21,643 nt of DNA from Promethearchaeota archaeon. GTDB taxonomy: Archaea > Asgardarchaeota > Lokiarchaeia > Sigynarchaeales > SOKP01. Numbering within the stretch: the first letter of the stretch is position 1; each line of letters begins with the position of its first letter. The notes beneath the pieces are model-generated. The model saw only the letters and a program-made list of their open reading frames with translations. It was not told the DNA's origin and ran no database searches. This document shows, one piece after another, positions 8,625 to 17,800 of this stretch. The position numbers and the translations under genes were made by a program. Location: contig WJIN01000080.1 of the NCBI GenBank assembly GCA_014730295.1, positions 1-21,643 on the forward strand, read 5' to 3'.

Positions 8625-8646
8625 AATTTTTTTACTTTTTTATTTA
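8625..8646 (+). terminator. T-rich terminator after the SCP2-like gene
   Basis: Two T runs (seven Ts at 8627-8633 and six at 8636-8641) lie about 50 bp after the SCP2-like stop codon, in the short gap before the convergent gene. This is the usual form of an archaeal intrinsic terminator. Confidence 0.5.
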
Positions 8647-8665
8647 AATTACTGGAAAATTGATT

Positions 8666-9103
8666 TCAATCAATATTTTCTATCTTAAAAATTCGCGTTA
8701 GCGATCCTAATCTCTCTCTTAGTTGATTTATGTCCGTGCTCTTTAGGGATTTAATCACCACATTTTTATCTGATTCAGATATATCCACAAAACTATCAAG
8801 AAACTTGCGTAAATAGAATACTTTCTTAACAGGATTAGCTCTAATATTATCTATGGTACTTTGGATAAAATTTTGCAACTTTTTAGACTTACTATCCCCT
8901 CCTTCGATACAAATTTGGTCTTTTGAAGTCCCGAAATTTTTAATTACCGAATTATTAAGAATAACATCCATATAAATTTCTTCCAAAATAGCATCTCGAG
9001 AAGGAACGGGTAGATTGGAAAGAGAATGTTCCAGATCCGTGTATTTTCGTTCAATTTCTTCTATTATAGACATTACCTCCTTTAAATTTTCATCATTTTC
9101 CAT
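8666..9103 (-). CDS. Hypothetical helical protein
   Basis: I do not recognise this 145-residue protein. It starts at ATG 9103 and ends with TGA. It appears mostly alpha-helical and highly charged. An N-terminal segment of about 30 residues (LKEVMSIIEEIERKYTDLEHSL) has the heptad spacing of a short coiled coil. Other helical stretches are around 42-55 (ILEEIYMDVILNN) and 77-110, and the C-terminus contains INQLRERLGSLTRIF. It has no signal peptide, membrane segment or cysteine cluster (a single Cys near 64). It diverges from the RNase III gene, with only 54 bp and probably a shared promoter between them, so the two may be regulated together. The frame stays open in a gene-like position with a good promoter, so it is probably real. 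Confidence 0.65.
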   Translation of the reverse strand: MENDENLKEVMSIIEEIERKYTDLEHSLSNLPVPSRDAILEEIYMDVILNNSVIKNFGTSKDQICIEGGDSKSKKLQNFIQSTIDNIRANPVKKVFYLRKFLDSFVDISESDKNVVIKSLKSTDINQLRERLGSLTRIFKIENID

Positions 9104-9157
9104 ATATTTATTAGTCCCTTCTAAATTTTTAAATTTATCTAAAAATTAAGAATATAG
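9104..9157. promoter_or_regulatory. Compact divergent promoter for RNase III and the helical protein
   Basis: The 54-bp gap contains TTTTTAAATTTAT at about 9125-9137, TATA-like on both strands. It lies roughly 21-33 bp from each start codon (9103 minus, 9158 plus). No Shine-Dalgarno sequence precedes either gene, so both are probably leaderless or nearly so. Confidence 0.4.
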
Positions 9158-9889
9158 ATGAGTGAAGATAATAAACTATACAAGGTTCAAAAAAAAATTG
9201 GGTATTATTTTTCGAACCAAGATTTGTTACGTCAAGCGTTAACAACCCCTCAATATGGAAATGAGCATGGATTGAAAAATTATGAGATATTAGAAACAAT
9301 TGGCGATAGTGTAATAAGATTAATATTTATACTAAAGAAGTATAAAGAGGGGATTCGATCACCCGGAAAAATTACCCAATTGAAACAAGAATTGGAAAAC
9401 GATAATATGCTAAAAAAAATCGCTCGTCAATATTTCGAGCTACATGATTGTGTATTTAAATCAGAAAATCAGGACCTAACAAGAACAAAAATTTTAGCAG
9501 ATACCTTTGAAGCACTATGCGGCGCTGTATTTTTAGATGCTCAAGAGGATTTTCATATCGTCCAAGAGAAAATTATTGATCAATTTTATGTTGATTGGAA
9601 TGATCTTGTAAAAGACTCTTCGATTTTTAATAAAAGTAGGCTATTAGAATTTCTCCAAACTAAGCTAAGATTTACCCCAATCATTAAGACAGATTTTCAT
9701 TCGCTTGGCCCGGATAATGAACGCATTTGGATTGCTAAAAATCCACGAATTTATAGTCAAAAGAATGAGCTATTAAAAGACTTGACATCCTACATAAATC
9801 ATCTAGAATCAAAGAGAACGAAGAGCAAAAAATATGCGGAGCAAAATCTTTATCATAGAATTTATAAAAAAATAAAAAACAAAATTTAA
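9158..9889 (+). CDS. rnc: Ribonuclease III with C-terminal dsRNA-binding domain
   Basis: This 243-residue protein has an RNase III catalytic domain (about 5-145). The signature NYEILETIGDSVIRL supplies Glu43, Glu46 and Asp50, equivalent to E. coli Glu38, Glu41 and Asp45. ILADTFEALCGAVFLDA supplies Asp115 and Glu118, equivalent to E. coli Asp114 and Glu117, so the main catalytic acids are intact. The C-terminal 85 residues look like a dsRBD: helix SRLLEFLQTKL, strand pair with GPDNERIWIA, and helix SKKYAEQNLYHRIYKKI. About 20 extra residues (YSQKNELLKDLTSYINHLES) replace the usual short beta-strand loop. The length matches bacterial Rnc. RNase III cleaves double-stranded RNA in rRNA processing, mRNA turnover and antisense control; it is rare in archaea, which makes its role here unclear. 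A Cys-pair/coiled-coil gene follows 28 bp later and is probably co-transcribed. Confidence 0.88.
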   Translation: MSEDNKLYKVQKKIGYYFSNQDLLRQALTTPQYGNEHGLKNYEILETIGDSVIRLIFILKKYKEGIRSPGKITQLKQELENDNMLKKIARQYFELHDCVFKSENQDLTRTKILADTFEALCGAVFLDAQEDFHIVQEKIIDQFYVDWNDLVKDSSIFNKSRLLEFLQTKLRFTPIIKTDFHSLGPDNERIWIAKNPRIYSQKNELLKDLTSYINHLESKRTKSKKYAEQNLYHRIYKKIKNKI

Positions 9890-9917
9890 TTCGAACTACA
9901 TATTTCCTAAATAGAGC

Positions 9918-10265
9918 ATGTCCGATAAAGAGTTCATTACCAAGCATTATAACTGTAAATATTGTAATAAGACCCACGAGATCCAAATTTCAAAGGAAAT
10001 GCTAGAAAATCGTAGGAAATACCCCTTTCCTTATGTCTTCTTACACGATAATATTCAAGGTGGGCAAGTAAGTGAATTGCTGACTATCCTATATATTGAC
10101 CAAGATGGGAGAATTAGGGGTCAAGAAATTCAAGAATTAGACAATGATAATCTATTTTCTAGAGAACAGGTTATTGCTATTGTGAAACCATTAAGTGAAG
10201 AAATTGAACGTTTAAGACAAGATAATCAGATCTTAAAACAAAAACTCGAAAATATGGAGAAATGA
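9918..10265 (+). CDS. Small Cys-pair (zinc-knuckle-like) protein with C-terminal coiled coil
   Basis: No characterised family is recognised for this 115-residue protein. The N-terminus has HYNCKYCNKTH (His10, Cys13, Cys16, His20), which could be a single zinc site of CCHH-like geometry or half of a dimeric site. A globular middle follows (RRKYPFPYVFLHDNIQGG and LLTILYIDQDGRIRGQEIQ), with strand-like hydrophobic alternation around 52-75. The last 30 residues (SEEIERLRQDNQILKQKLENM) form a strong heptad coiled coil, so it probably dimerises. There is no signal peptide or membrane segment. It lies 28 bp after the RNase III gene, is likely in the same transcript, and ends at a T-rich tract, so a role connected with RNA is possible but unproven. 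Confidence 0.7.
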   Translation: MSDKEFITKHYNCKYCNKTHEIQISKEMLENRRKYPFPYVFLHDNIQGGQVSELLTILYIDQDGRIRGQEIQELDNDNLFSREQVIAIVKPLSEEIERLRQDNQILKQKLENMEK

Positions 10266-10608
10266 CCTTTTGTTTTGTTTTTAAAATTACTAACTAATAT
10301 TATTTGTTTAGGATTTGAGTGTTCATTATTCAAAATTATCCCCTATTATTCATTTGAAATTAATCTATTTTATTCAATGGCGTATTTTAATTGACATTCT
10401 AATCACAAATTCAAAAAATAACCATTATCAATATATATAGACATATTTTCTAATACATTCTATTCCGCTAGAAGGCAAATACTTATTATAAGCAATAATT
10501 TCTTATAGAAATAAGAATTTTTATAGAAATAATAAGTGAAAATTAATTCAAGCTAATTCCTAAATCTATTTGAATAATATAATTATTAAAAAATAGAAAA
10601 AACTTAAA
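10266..10608 (+). promoter_or_regulatory. Non-coding region with terminator, short repeats and ABC-operon promoter
   Basis: These 343 bp hold no credible ORF or tRNA. A T-rich run at 10268-10282 probably ends the RNase III transcript. Repeated elements occur at 10482-10536: CTTATTATAAG (10482-10492, inverted), CTTAT-AGAA-ATAAG (10502-10515, inverted), and the direct 12-mer TTATAGAAATAA at 10503-10514 and 10521-10532, an 18-bp step. ATAATATAATTA at 10574-10585 is the best TATA-like box, 24-35 bp before the ABC ATPase ATG at 10609. There is no Shine-Dalgarno sequence. Confidence 0.4.
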
Positions 10609-11787
10609 ATGACTACGGAAAATCAGCCAGAAAAAACTCCACTAATGGAACAATATGAAGAAGATACTGGCAATTTAGCGGTTTGGAAAGGAGAAATCAC
10701 TGAAGGTTTTCAAAAGTGGAAAAAAAAGAGAAAAAAAGAAGAAATAAAGGCTCGTAAAAAGGAAGAATTACAATACTTAGAAAAGGAAAAAAGTAAACTA
10801 CGAGAAGGATTTGATGAGGGAAAAAAAGCAGGGAAAGATTATGATCATCTCATAGTTGTTGAAAATCTTCATAAAACGTATTTACTCGGAACGACCGCGG
10901 TTGCTGCTTTACGAGGAGTAGATTTGACTATTGATAAAGGAGAATTTGTTTCAATTATGGGACCCTCGGGGAGTGGGAAAACCACACTTTTAAATCTGAT
11001 CGGTGGTCTTGATACACCCACGAGAGGAAAGATTTTCCTTGAAGGTAGAAACATTTCTATGCTATCGGATAACGCTTTAGCCGATATTCGAAGGGATAGA
11101 ATAGGTTTTGTCTTTCAATTTTATAATCTTTTACCACAGATGACCGCCCTTGAAAATGTAATGGTTCCCCTTCATTTTAGTGGTAAATTAAGTAAAAGAG
11201 GGAAGAAAAAGCGTGCTATGGATCTGCTTCAATTGGTAGGGCTCGAAGAGAGAGCACATCATACCCCCAGTGAATTAAGCGGTGGGGAACAGCAAAGAGT
11301 GGCGATTGCTCGTGCCTTTGCGAATGATCCCGCAATCTGTGTGTTGGATGAGCCGACAGGGGATTTAGATTCAAAAACGGGGATTCATATTCTCAACCTA
11401 TTAAGAGATCTTAACGCGCGGGGTGCTACATTTGTCGCGGTAAGTCATGACGCAGCTGTTTCAGAGTTTGCAAGTCGAACTTTACATATGCGTGATGGCA
11501 AACTCACTCATGAGGGGAAGGTTGGGGGATTAAAAGAAACAGATGTAATGGCTTTAAAAAGGAAAAAGGAGGCGGAAATAAATAAGGAAAAGTGTAAAAG
11601 CAAAATTTTTCAATTCCTATTTAAAAATCAAGACAGAGAATCCATTAAAATAACGGAGATTCAGCAAAATATTCCTGAAGCACTCCTTAAGAATCTTCCA
11701 GAACATTTTAATGACATATTAGAAGAACTTGTGCAAGAAAATAACATAAATGCAAAATTGGTAAAAGACGAATTGATTTTAGAGTAA
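10609..11787 (+). CDS. ABC transporter ATPase (MacB/LolD/FtsE type) with added N- and C-terminal domains
   Basis: The 392-residue protein contains a complete nucleotide-binding domain at about 82-305: Walker [10 protein letters not shown] (118-126), Q-loop near 170 (FVFQFYN), signature LSGGEQQR (223-230), Walker [11 protein letters not shown] (243-252) and H-loop His280. [18 protein letters not shown] and [12 protein letters not shown] are typical of MacB/LolD/FtsE-class ATPases, which pair with FtsX-fold permeases. Two parts are extra. Residues 1-80 are a highly charged Lys/Glu helix (about 36-75). The last 75-90 residues ([35 protein letters not shown]) look like a winged-helix or PCI-like module. 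The permease gene follows 43 bp downstream on the same strand, so they probably form one complex at the inner face of the membrane. It is the first gene of the surface cluster. Confidence 0.93.
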   Translation: MTTENQPEKTPLMEQYEEDTGNLAVWKGEITEGFQKWKKKRKKEEIKARKKEELQYLEKEKSKLREGFDEGKKAGKDYDHLIVVENLHKTYLLGTTAVAALRGVDLTIDKGEFVSIMGPSGSGKTTLLNLIGGLDTPTRGKIFLEGRNISMLSDNALADIRRDRIGFVFQFYNLLPQMTALENVMVPLHFSGKLSKRGKKKRAMDLLQLVGLEERAHHTPSELSGGEQQRVAIARAFANDPAICVLDEPTGDLDSKTGIHILNLLRDLNARGATFVAVSHDAAVSEFASRTLHMRDGKLTHEGKVGGLKETDVMALKRKKEAEINKEKCKSKIFQFLFKNQDRESIKITEIQQNIPEALLKNLPEHFNDILEELVQENNINAKLVKDELILE

Positions 11788-11830
11788 ATAGTTATTTGGT
11801 CGTCAAGGTAAAAAATCATTTAAGAACATT

Positions 11831-14827
11831 ATGGTAAATATTAAGACAATTTTTAAATACGCATTTAAGGATCTAAAAACCCAAAAGATTCGCACTATTC
11901 TTGGGACTATTGGAATCTTAATCTCTGTCGGGTTGCTTGCGTTAGTATTATTTTTAGCAGATTCTATTTCTCTTGGATTTGTTGATTATCTGAGCATAGA
12001 TGCTGGAAATCAGGACCTTGTTATTACTGTTCGCCATTATAATGGAGAGCCATCAAATAGGTCCTCATTTTTTGCATATAATCCTATTATAAATGAGATT
12101 AGGACAACTACATCAGAAGTACAGTATTTTATCCCTCGGATGGAAGTACAAGGAGATGTGAACGTTTCAGAGGGTTTTGGTACTCAAGATTTGACTAATT
12201 TCCAAGAAAGAGCACTGGTCTCGGGAATAAATTTCTCCCTTGAAAATCAAATTGGTTTTGGTACTTTTTTAAACCCCGATGAGAATGAAGGGTTGGGTTT
12301 AGATGCACTTAAAGCTTACAATTGCGCAATATACTATGGATTTAGTGATGAAATAAAATACAAGGAAAATGAAACCATTCAGATCAATTTTATCATACGC
12401 CATGGTGATAAGGTGTATAGACCGGTTAAGAATTTTACCATTCAATATATATTTGATTATAACTTGAAATGGCCCGCAAATTATCGTAATAAGAATTTGA
12501 TATGTGTCAATATAGAAACATTATATGAAATCTTTAGCGATGAAACGGGTGAGAGTATCGAGGGGATGTGTTATAAGTTGATTTCAATATTCAGGAATTC
12601 AGGAAATTTATATGACATACGAGATGTATCTGGTTCAGAAGAACGGGTAGTAGATATCGCAAGCTCTATTCAATTAGCAATAGGTCTAGAAGAGTATAAT
12701 ATAGAGTTGCCAAAATTAGAAATTCTTAGTTTTTCTGAGATTTTAAGCATGATATTTACAATAGCTATTGTATTTGTCTCAATAATCGCTATGTTAATCT
12801 CAGGTATCCTTATTAATGGAATCTTGAAAACCTCAGTAGAGGAGAGAATACGTGAATTTGGGATATTTCGTACATTGGGAGCACATAAATATTATAACCT
12901 AGCAATTGTTATTCTACAAGGGTTCTTGTTATGCAATTTTGGGACGATTTCAGGGATAGTCTTGGCTCTTGTTGGAACTCGGTTTCTAATAATACCTTTC
13001 GCAAATAATATTCTTCTTTCGAATCTAGCGATTTTAGGTGGGGCAACTTTGAGCTTTAATTTTACCTTTTTCTCGATCCTATTAGCATATTTAATTGGAA
13101 TTAGTGTTGGTCTTGTGGTTAGCATCTCTCCTGCTGTCAAGGTAATGAGATTACAAATCATTGAATCTATCCATCCCTACCGTCATGAAGATACATTATA
13201 TAGACTCCAGAAGAAATCCTCCGTCAATATGAAACTCATTATAACGGGTATTATCCTTGCATTAAATGGCGGTTTTATTTATTTAATAATTCCCAGAATT
13301 TTGATTTCTGCTGATTTAAGTTTAATGGCGGGAACAATGATTATAATACTAATGATATTTCTCATTGGTGTCACTTTAGCAGGAATAGGGTTAATGCCTC
13401 TCGTCTTAAAATTCATAATTGGTATTTTTAGACCAATTGCACGACAATTAAAACAGGTAGTAAGAATTTTTGTATATCGTTATCAGAGAAGAAACACGAG
13501 CACTATTATTATTTTCGCTCTCTCTTTTTCATTTGTTATCTTTACTTCCATTTTATTAGAAGACCTTTCTTCCACAGTACAAACTGGAGTTTATCTTAAT
13601 TATGGTTCAGATTTATTAATAGAGTCTAATGGATGGGAAGAAGATGAAGGGTTTAGTGGCGGGATGTTTGGAGGTGGTGGTGGATTTGGAGGTTTCAGCA
13701 CCTCAATTAACCTTCAAAATAGCGATAATCAAATAAATCCCGATAAAATTTTTACCACTGATTTTGAAGAAGAATTATTGAATTTCAATGGAATAGAGCG
13801 AATATCATCGGTTTTAATAAGACCTTATCAATTAAATCAATTATATTCCCAAGAAGAGAAGGAATTTATGGCAGAAATTGGAGATTATGCCGGGCTCTCG
13901 ACTCAAGAGATCGCTTTAATTGGAATCGATGAGAGATATCATTATACGGTCAATAATCAATATTTAGAGCTCACGCGCGGGGATATGAATACAGCTTTCC
14001 AAACAATTCAAGATGAAAATAATATGTATTGTGTGATTTCCGAATCGATTGCAATTCAATCTAATTTTGAATTAGGAGATAAAGTAAGAATCGTGATTCA
14101 TAGAGGAGAGGAAATCGAGAGATATATTTTTACTATTGCAGGAATGGCATCGAGTATACCAGGATTTTCTCAAGAATTTAGCAGTTCGGCGAGTACTACT
14201 GGAAATGGAGGTGTGTTAGTTTCTCATGAGAACTATCTCAATATTATGGAGATCCCTGAACCGACGTGGGTGGATAGGTTTTTTATTAAACTAAGAGAGG
14301 ACTTTTTAGGATTGTCGGGTAATCTTGAAGAGAATATTGATTCAAGTTATAAAGAAATTTATAATTATGATATTAATAATTTGGCAGAAACCGTTGAACG
14401 CCAGGAAGCATCGTTTTCCATAATGGATACCTTTTTTATGCTCATCTTAGCGGCAACGGTAGTTATCTGTTTATTTGGACTACTTTCATCATCTTATTCC
14501 TCAATTATTGAGAGAAAGAAAGAAATAGGCATTATTAGAACCTTAGGATTAAAGGGAAAAGAAATCAATAGACTATTTATCTTGGAAGCTTTGATTATTA
14601 TGTTGAGCAGCGGTACGGTGGGAGTACTTGTAGGGTGGGCAACAGGGTGGTTATTTGGGTCGAGTTTGAGTTTATTAAGCAATATTCCATATCAATTTTA
14701 TTTCCCGTGGACAAGTGTTATCGCGATATATAGTATATCGGCACTATTTATTTATTTTGGAATGAAAATGTTATTACGGAAAGCAAGAAAAAAGAAAATT
14801 GTTGAAATATATAGGGAAACTATGTGA
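11831..14827 (+). CDS. ABC transporter permease with two FtsX domains (ABC3/MacB superfamily)
   Basis: This 998-residue membrane protein has about ten hydrophobic helices: near 20-45, then a large outside domain, a cluster near 300-435, further helices near 470-495, 500-535 and 560-582, a second outside domain, and helices near 865-890, 918-945 and 960-985. Two copies of the FtsX signature are visible: EERIREFGIFRTLGAHKYYN (from about 337) and ERKKEIGIIRTLGLKGKEIN (from about 893). This layout is that of ABC3-family permeases related to MacB and LolC/E, which work with cytoplasmic ATPases in mechanotransmission or export. The second outside domain (about 583-864) carries a glycine run, GGMFGGGGGFGGF near 612-624, likely a flexible loop. 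The ATPase gene is 43 bp upstream; a surface protein gene begins just after the stop. The substrate is unknown. Confidence 0.92.
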   Translation: MVNIKTIFKYAFKDLKTQKIRTILGTIGILISVGLLALVLFLADSISLGFVDYLSIDAGNQDLVITVRHYNGEPSNRSSFFAYNPIINEIRTTTSEVQYFIPRMEVQGDVNVSEGFGTQDLTNFQERALVSGINFSLENQIGFGTFLNPDENEGLGLDALKAYNCAIYYGFSDEIKYKENETIQINFIIRHGDKVYRPVKNFTIQYIFDYNLKWPANYRNKNLICVNIETLYEIFSDETGESIEGMCYKLISIFRNSGNLYDIRDVSGSEERVVDIASSIQLAIGLEEYNIELPKLEILSFSEILSMIFTIAIVFVSIIAMLISGILINGILKTSVEERIREFGIFRTLGAHKYYNLAIVILQGFLLCNFGTISGIVLALVGTRFLIIPFANNILLSNLAILGGATLSFNFTFFSILLAYLIGISVGLVVSISPAVKVMRLQIIESIHPYRHEDTLYRLQKKSSVNMKLIITGIILALNGGFIYLIIPRILISADLSLMAGTMIIILMIFLIGVTLAGIGLMPLVLKFIIGIFRPIARQLKQVVRIFVYRYQRRNTSTIIIFALSFSFVIFTSILLEDLSSTVQTGVYLNYGSDLLIESNGWEEDEGFSGGMFGGGGGFGGFSTSINLQNSDNQINPDKIFTTDFEEELLNFNGIERISSVLIRPYQLNQLYSQEEKEFMAEIGDYAGLSTQEIALIGIDERYHYTVNNQYLELTRGDMNTAFQTIQDENNMYCVISESIAIQSNFELGDKVRIVIHRGEEIERYIFTIAGMASSIPGFSQEFSSSASTTGNGGVLVSHENYLNIMEIPEPTWVDRFFIKLREDFLGLSGNLEENIDSSYKEIYNYDINNLAETVERQEASFSIMDTFFMLILAATVVICLFGLLSSSYSSIIERKKEIGIIRTLGLKGKEINRLFILEALIIMLSSGTVGVLVGWATGWLFGSSLSLLSNIPYQFYFPWTSVIAIYSISALFIYFGMKMLLRKARKKKIVEIYRETM

Positions 14828-14830
14828 GAG

Positions 14831-14838
14831 GAGAGGAG
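14831..14838 (+). promoter_or_regulatory. Shine-Dalgarno-like site suggesting an upstream non-AUG start
   Basis: GAGAGGAG lies just after the permease stop. It is 25 nt from the first ATG (14864), too far to use, but 4 nt from an in-frame ATT (14843) and 7 nt from an ATA (14846). Starting there would add a basic segment, K-I-I-N-K-K-R-C, to the signal sequence. Confidence 0.45.
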
Positions 14839-14863
14839 AAAAATTATAAACAAAAAACGTTGT

Positions 14864-17800
14864 ATGGTTTTATTGATTTTAGTATGGTCTCTTATCTCAC
14901 CTTTATTAATTTATAATTTAGATATTTCTCAAAATTTTAAGAGTTATCATAATAATGAGATACATACATCTGATGTATCTGGTAATGATTTATACGCTGA
15001 GAGAATAAGTACCTATATAGGGGGAAATAAATCGCTACATAAACACTCATTACTTACTAATGATACAAATATTCTTAGAAAATTTGATACAAGTGACCCT
15101 GCATTCTATAAATGCAATATTTTTATCAGTGCGTCTAATGGAATTCAACCAGCAATATTTCCACTTCCATTGACAACAAGAACGATTGAAAATAATTTTG
15201 CCACCACCTTCAATTCATTTTCTGGATTTTTGTACTATGGAAAGGACTTAACTTCTCCGCAAGCCGAACAGAAAGCTCAGAGAGCTCTGGAAATCATTAA
15301 AAGAAAATTTCATATAGATATTATAAGGGTTAATTCATCGGATGGTAATTTTTTTCCATTTATCGGGTATTATCCCGAATGGAATGTATTATTAGAAGAA
15401 ATAACAACCAACATCCCAACAGATGGGTATTGGAAAGCATTTGATGCAGATAGATTAAAGAGACCAGAATATCATTCTAAAAGCCATCTCTCTGTTTCCT
15501 ATGCGTTAATAAATAACCCAGATTTTTTCCAAGAAACGATTGAAATGGGTAATGATCAAATAGATTTTAATACGGGAGTCGCTATTTCACCATTTTTGGA
15601 AGTTGGAGGAACTCAAGACACAATAGATGAACTTACCACAATATTGGAAGAAAATGAAGATCTTTTCGAAAATGTAAGTTCACTCTTAGGAATTAATGAA
15701 ACTATATCCAATGAGGATTTAGAAGGGATAACTGATAGTCTAAGCGGATTTTCGTTGGAAAAAGATTCTCATTATGCGATTATAGAAGTTCAATATGAAG
15801 GGTTAAAAAATGGATTTAGTAAAATCAGTCAAAATGAATATATGTTTGATTTATTCGATTCATTAGGTTACGATGGGAAATATCTGGAACCGAGTGAAAA
15901 GATATACAATAATTTAATAGGCGCCTCACTTTCTGTGTTGGAAACCAACATCTTATGCTCTGAAATCACTAGTGTGACCCCAAATTACTCGAAATTCAAT
16001 AGCCAACTTTTAGATCAGCTTGGATTGATTTTTTATCTCGCAAATATTGATTTTGATGTAGAAACCTTAGAAAATTATTCATTTGAGTTATTATTCAGAG
16101 ATAATGCAGGTTTGAAAAGAAATTACGTAAATCCAGTGAATTTAGAGGATGAATTTGATATAATTAACTTTCTTCCCATGCTAGGATTTACGGGAATCGA
16201 TTCATATCCAGGGGGAATTTTAGAACCGCTACCAGATTACCAATTAGAATACAAAATCACAGATTCAGAACCTAATATTAATATTAAAACCAAATTAATA
16301 GGAGAAAATGCTACCTTTGGAGCATACCGAGAGTTTGATTTTAATATTACTGCGGAGAATGTAGGTAATAAAACAGCGTGGGGCGTACCAACTCCGATAC
16401 CTATTACATTAGATGATATATTCCCTATTATGATTTATTTAGAAGGAGGTAATCCGTTATATGCGGAAGAATTTAAAGACAATATATGGACGGTTGTGGA
16501 TAATCAATATTATGAATATGATTCTTTAGATGAATTTTTTAATTTCGACAAGGATCCAAAAATATTTTCTTTTGATACTTTTGGAGATGGGGCAGCAGAT
16601 TATTACTCTCCCAATCCTTTGAATTTGACAAATTTATATCCATATAATGAAAAAATGGACGAAGTTGTCGAAGTAATCTTTTCTGAATATCCTACTTTAA
16701 TCATTAATTTAGGAATGAGTATTGCCGAAATTAAGGATGCATTTACAAATCAATATAGTGTCTGGAATCAAGAGAATTGGAAATTACAGCCGGGAGAGAT
16801 AATATCCTATCTTTCTGAGAATTATTCCATTGCTAATTTAGATTCATTTACCGAATTTCATCATATAAATTTTACTATTAGTGCAGAAGATAATCTTCCA
16901 AATAGAGTTATTGGTGAAGAATACGGATCTACTACACCAGAAATGGCATTAAAAAATGATAATGAAAGTTGGGTTATTCTTTCTGAACAAGAAAATTTAG
17001 AGCAACAAATTGAAGTACAATTCCTTGCCTCAAATAAAACCTCTATGGATTTAAGAAACCATTCAATTGACAGAGTATCACTTGAAATAAATCTTACTGA
17101 TTCTGCTGGAGGGACTCAATTTGAGATCTTTAATTTTGAATCAGAAGAATTTATGAATTTACAACCTTATTTGAGCACGATGGAAAACCAAACGAGATTC
17201 TTTTCCATTACTAAATATAATGAAAGTATCAATTGGGTTTTCAATGACCCCACCCAAGGGGATTATACAATATTGTTTCGAATTAGAAATCAAGATTCTG
17301 AGCAATTTAACATCTCAATTCAAAATATCAATATTATTTTGGAAGATCGCGATATTAATCCATACAATATAAAAAGTAACCTAAAGCATGGTTCAGAAAG
17401 CGAAAACATAAGATATTACTCGTATTCAAATTCAATTACGCTTTCTACTGAAAATATGGCTTCATTGGTTAGTTATGCTAGTTTGACGAAACATGTTGCA
17501 GTTGTGGGTGAAAAAACAAATTATAATTTATCAATAAAGAATATTGGTTCGGAAACCGCCCATAATATAAGTGTGGAAATACCACTCCCAGGCATTATTT
17601 CAAACCAGAACAATTATTCAATCAAAGATAATCATCTTCTGTTGGAAATTGAAAAATTAGATCCTTTAGACCAAAAAATTATAAATTTTCAATTTGAGAT
17701 TCCAAATACCGGGCAATTAGATAGCACGAAAATTCAATATAACTCTACCAGCAGGATAAATTTTGAAAATAATAGTATAAAAAAATTAGAATCTAGTCCT

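Noticed and set aside
9735..9986. Minus-strand ORF of 83 codons
   Set aside because: It spans the end of RNase III and the start of the next gene on the opposite strand, without any recognisable protein feature.
10266..10608. tRNA, small RNA gene or CRISPR in the longest gaps (also 7416-7742)
   Set aside because: No cloverleaf, no T-loop consensus and no spaced long repeats were seen; the short 12-mers are too short and too few for CRISPR.
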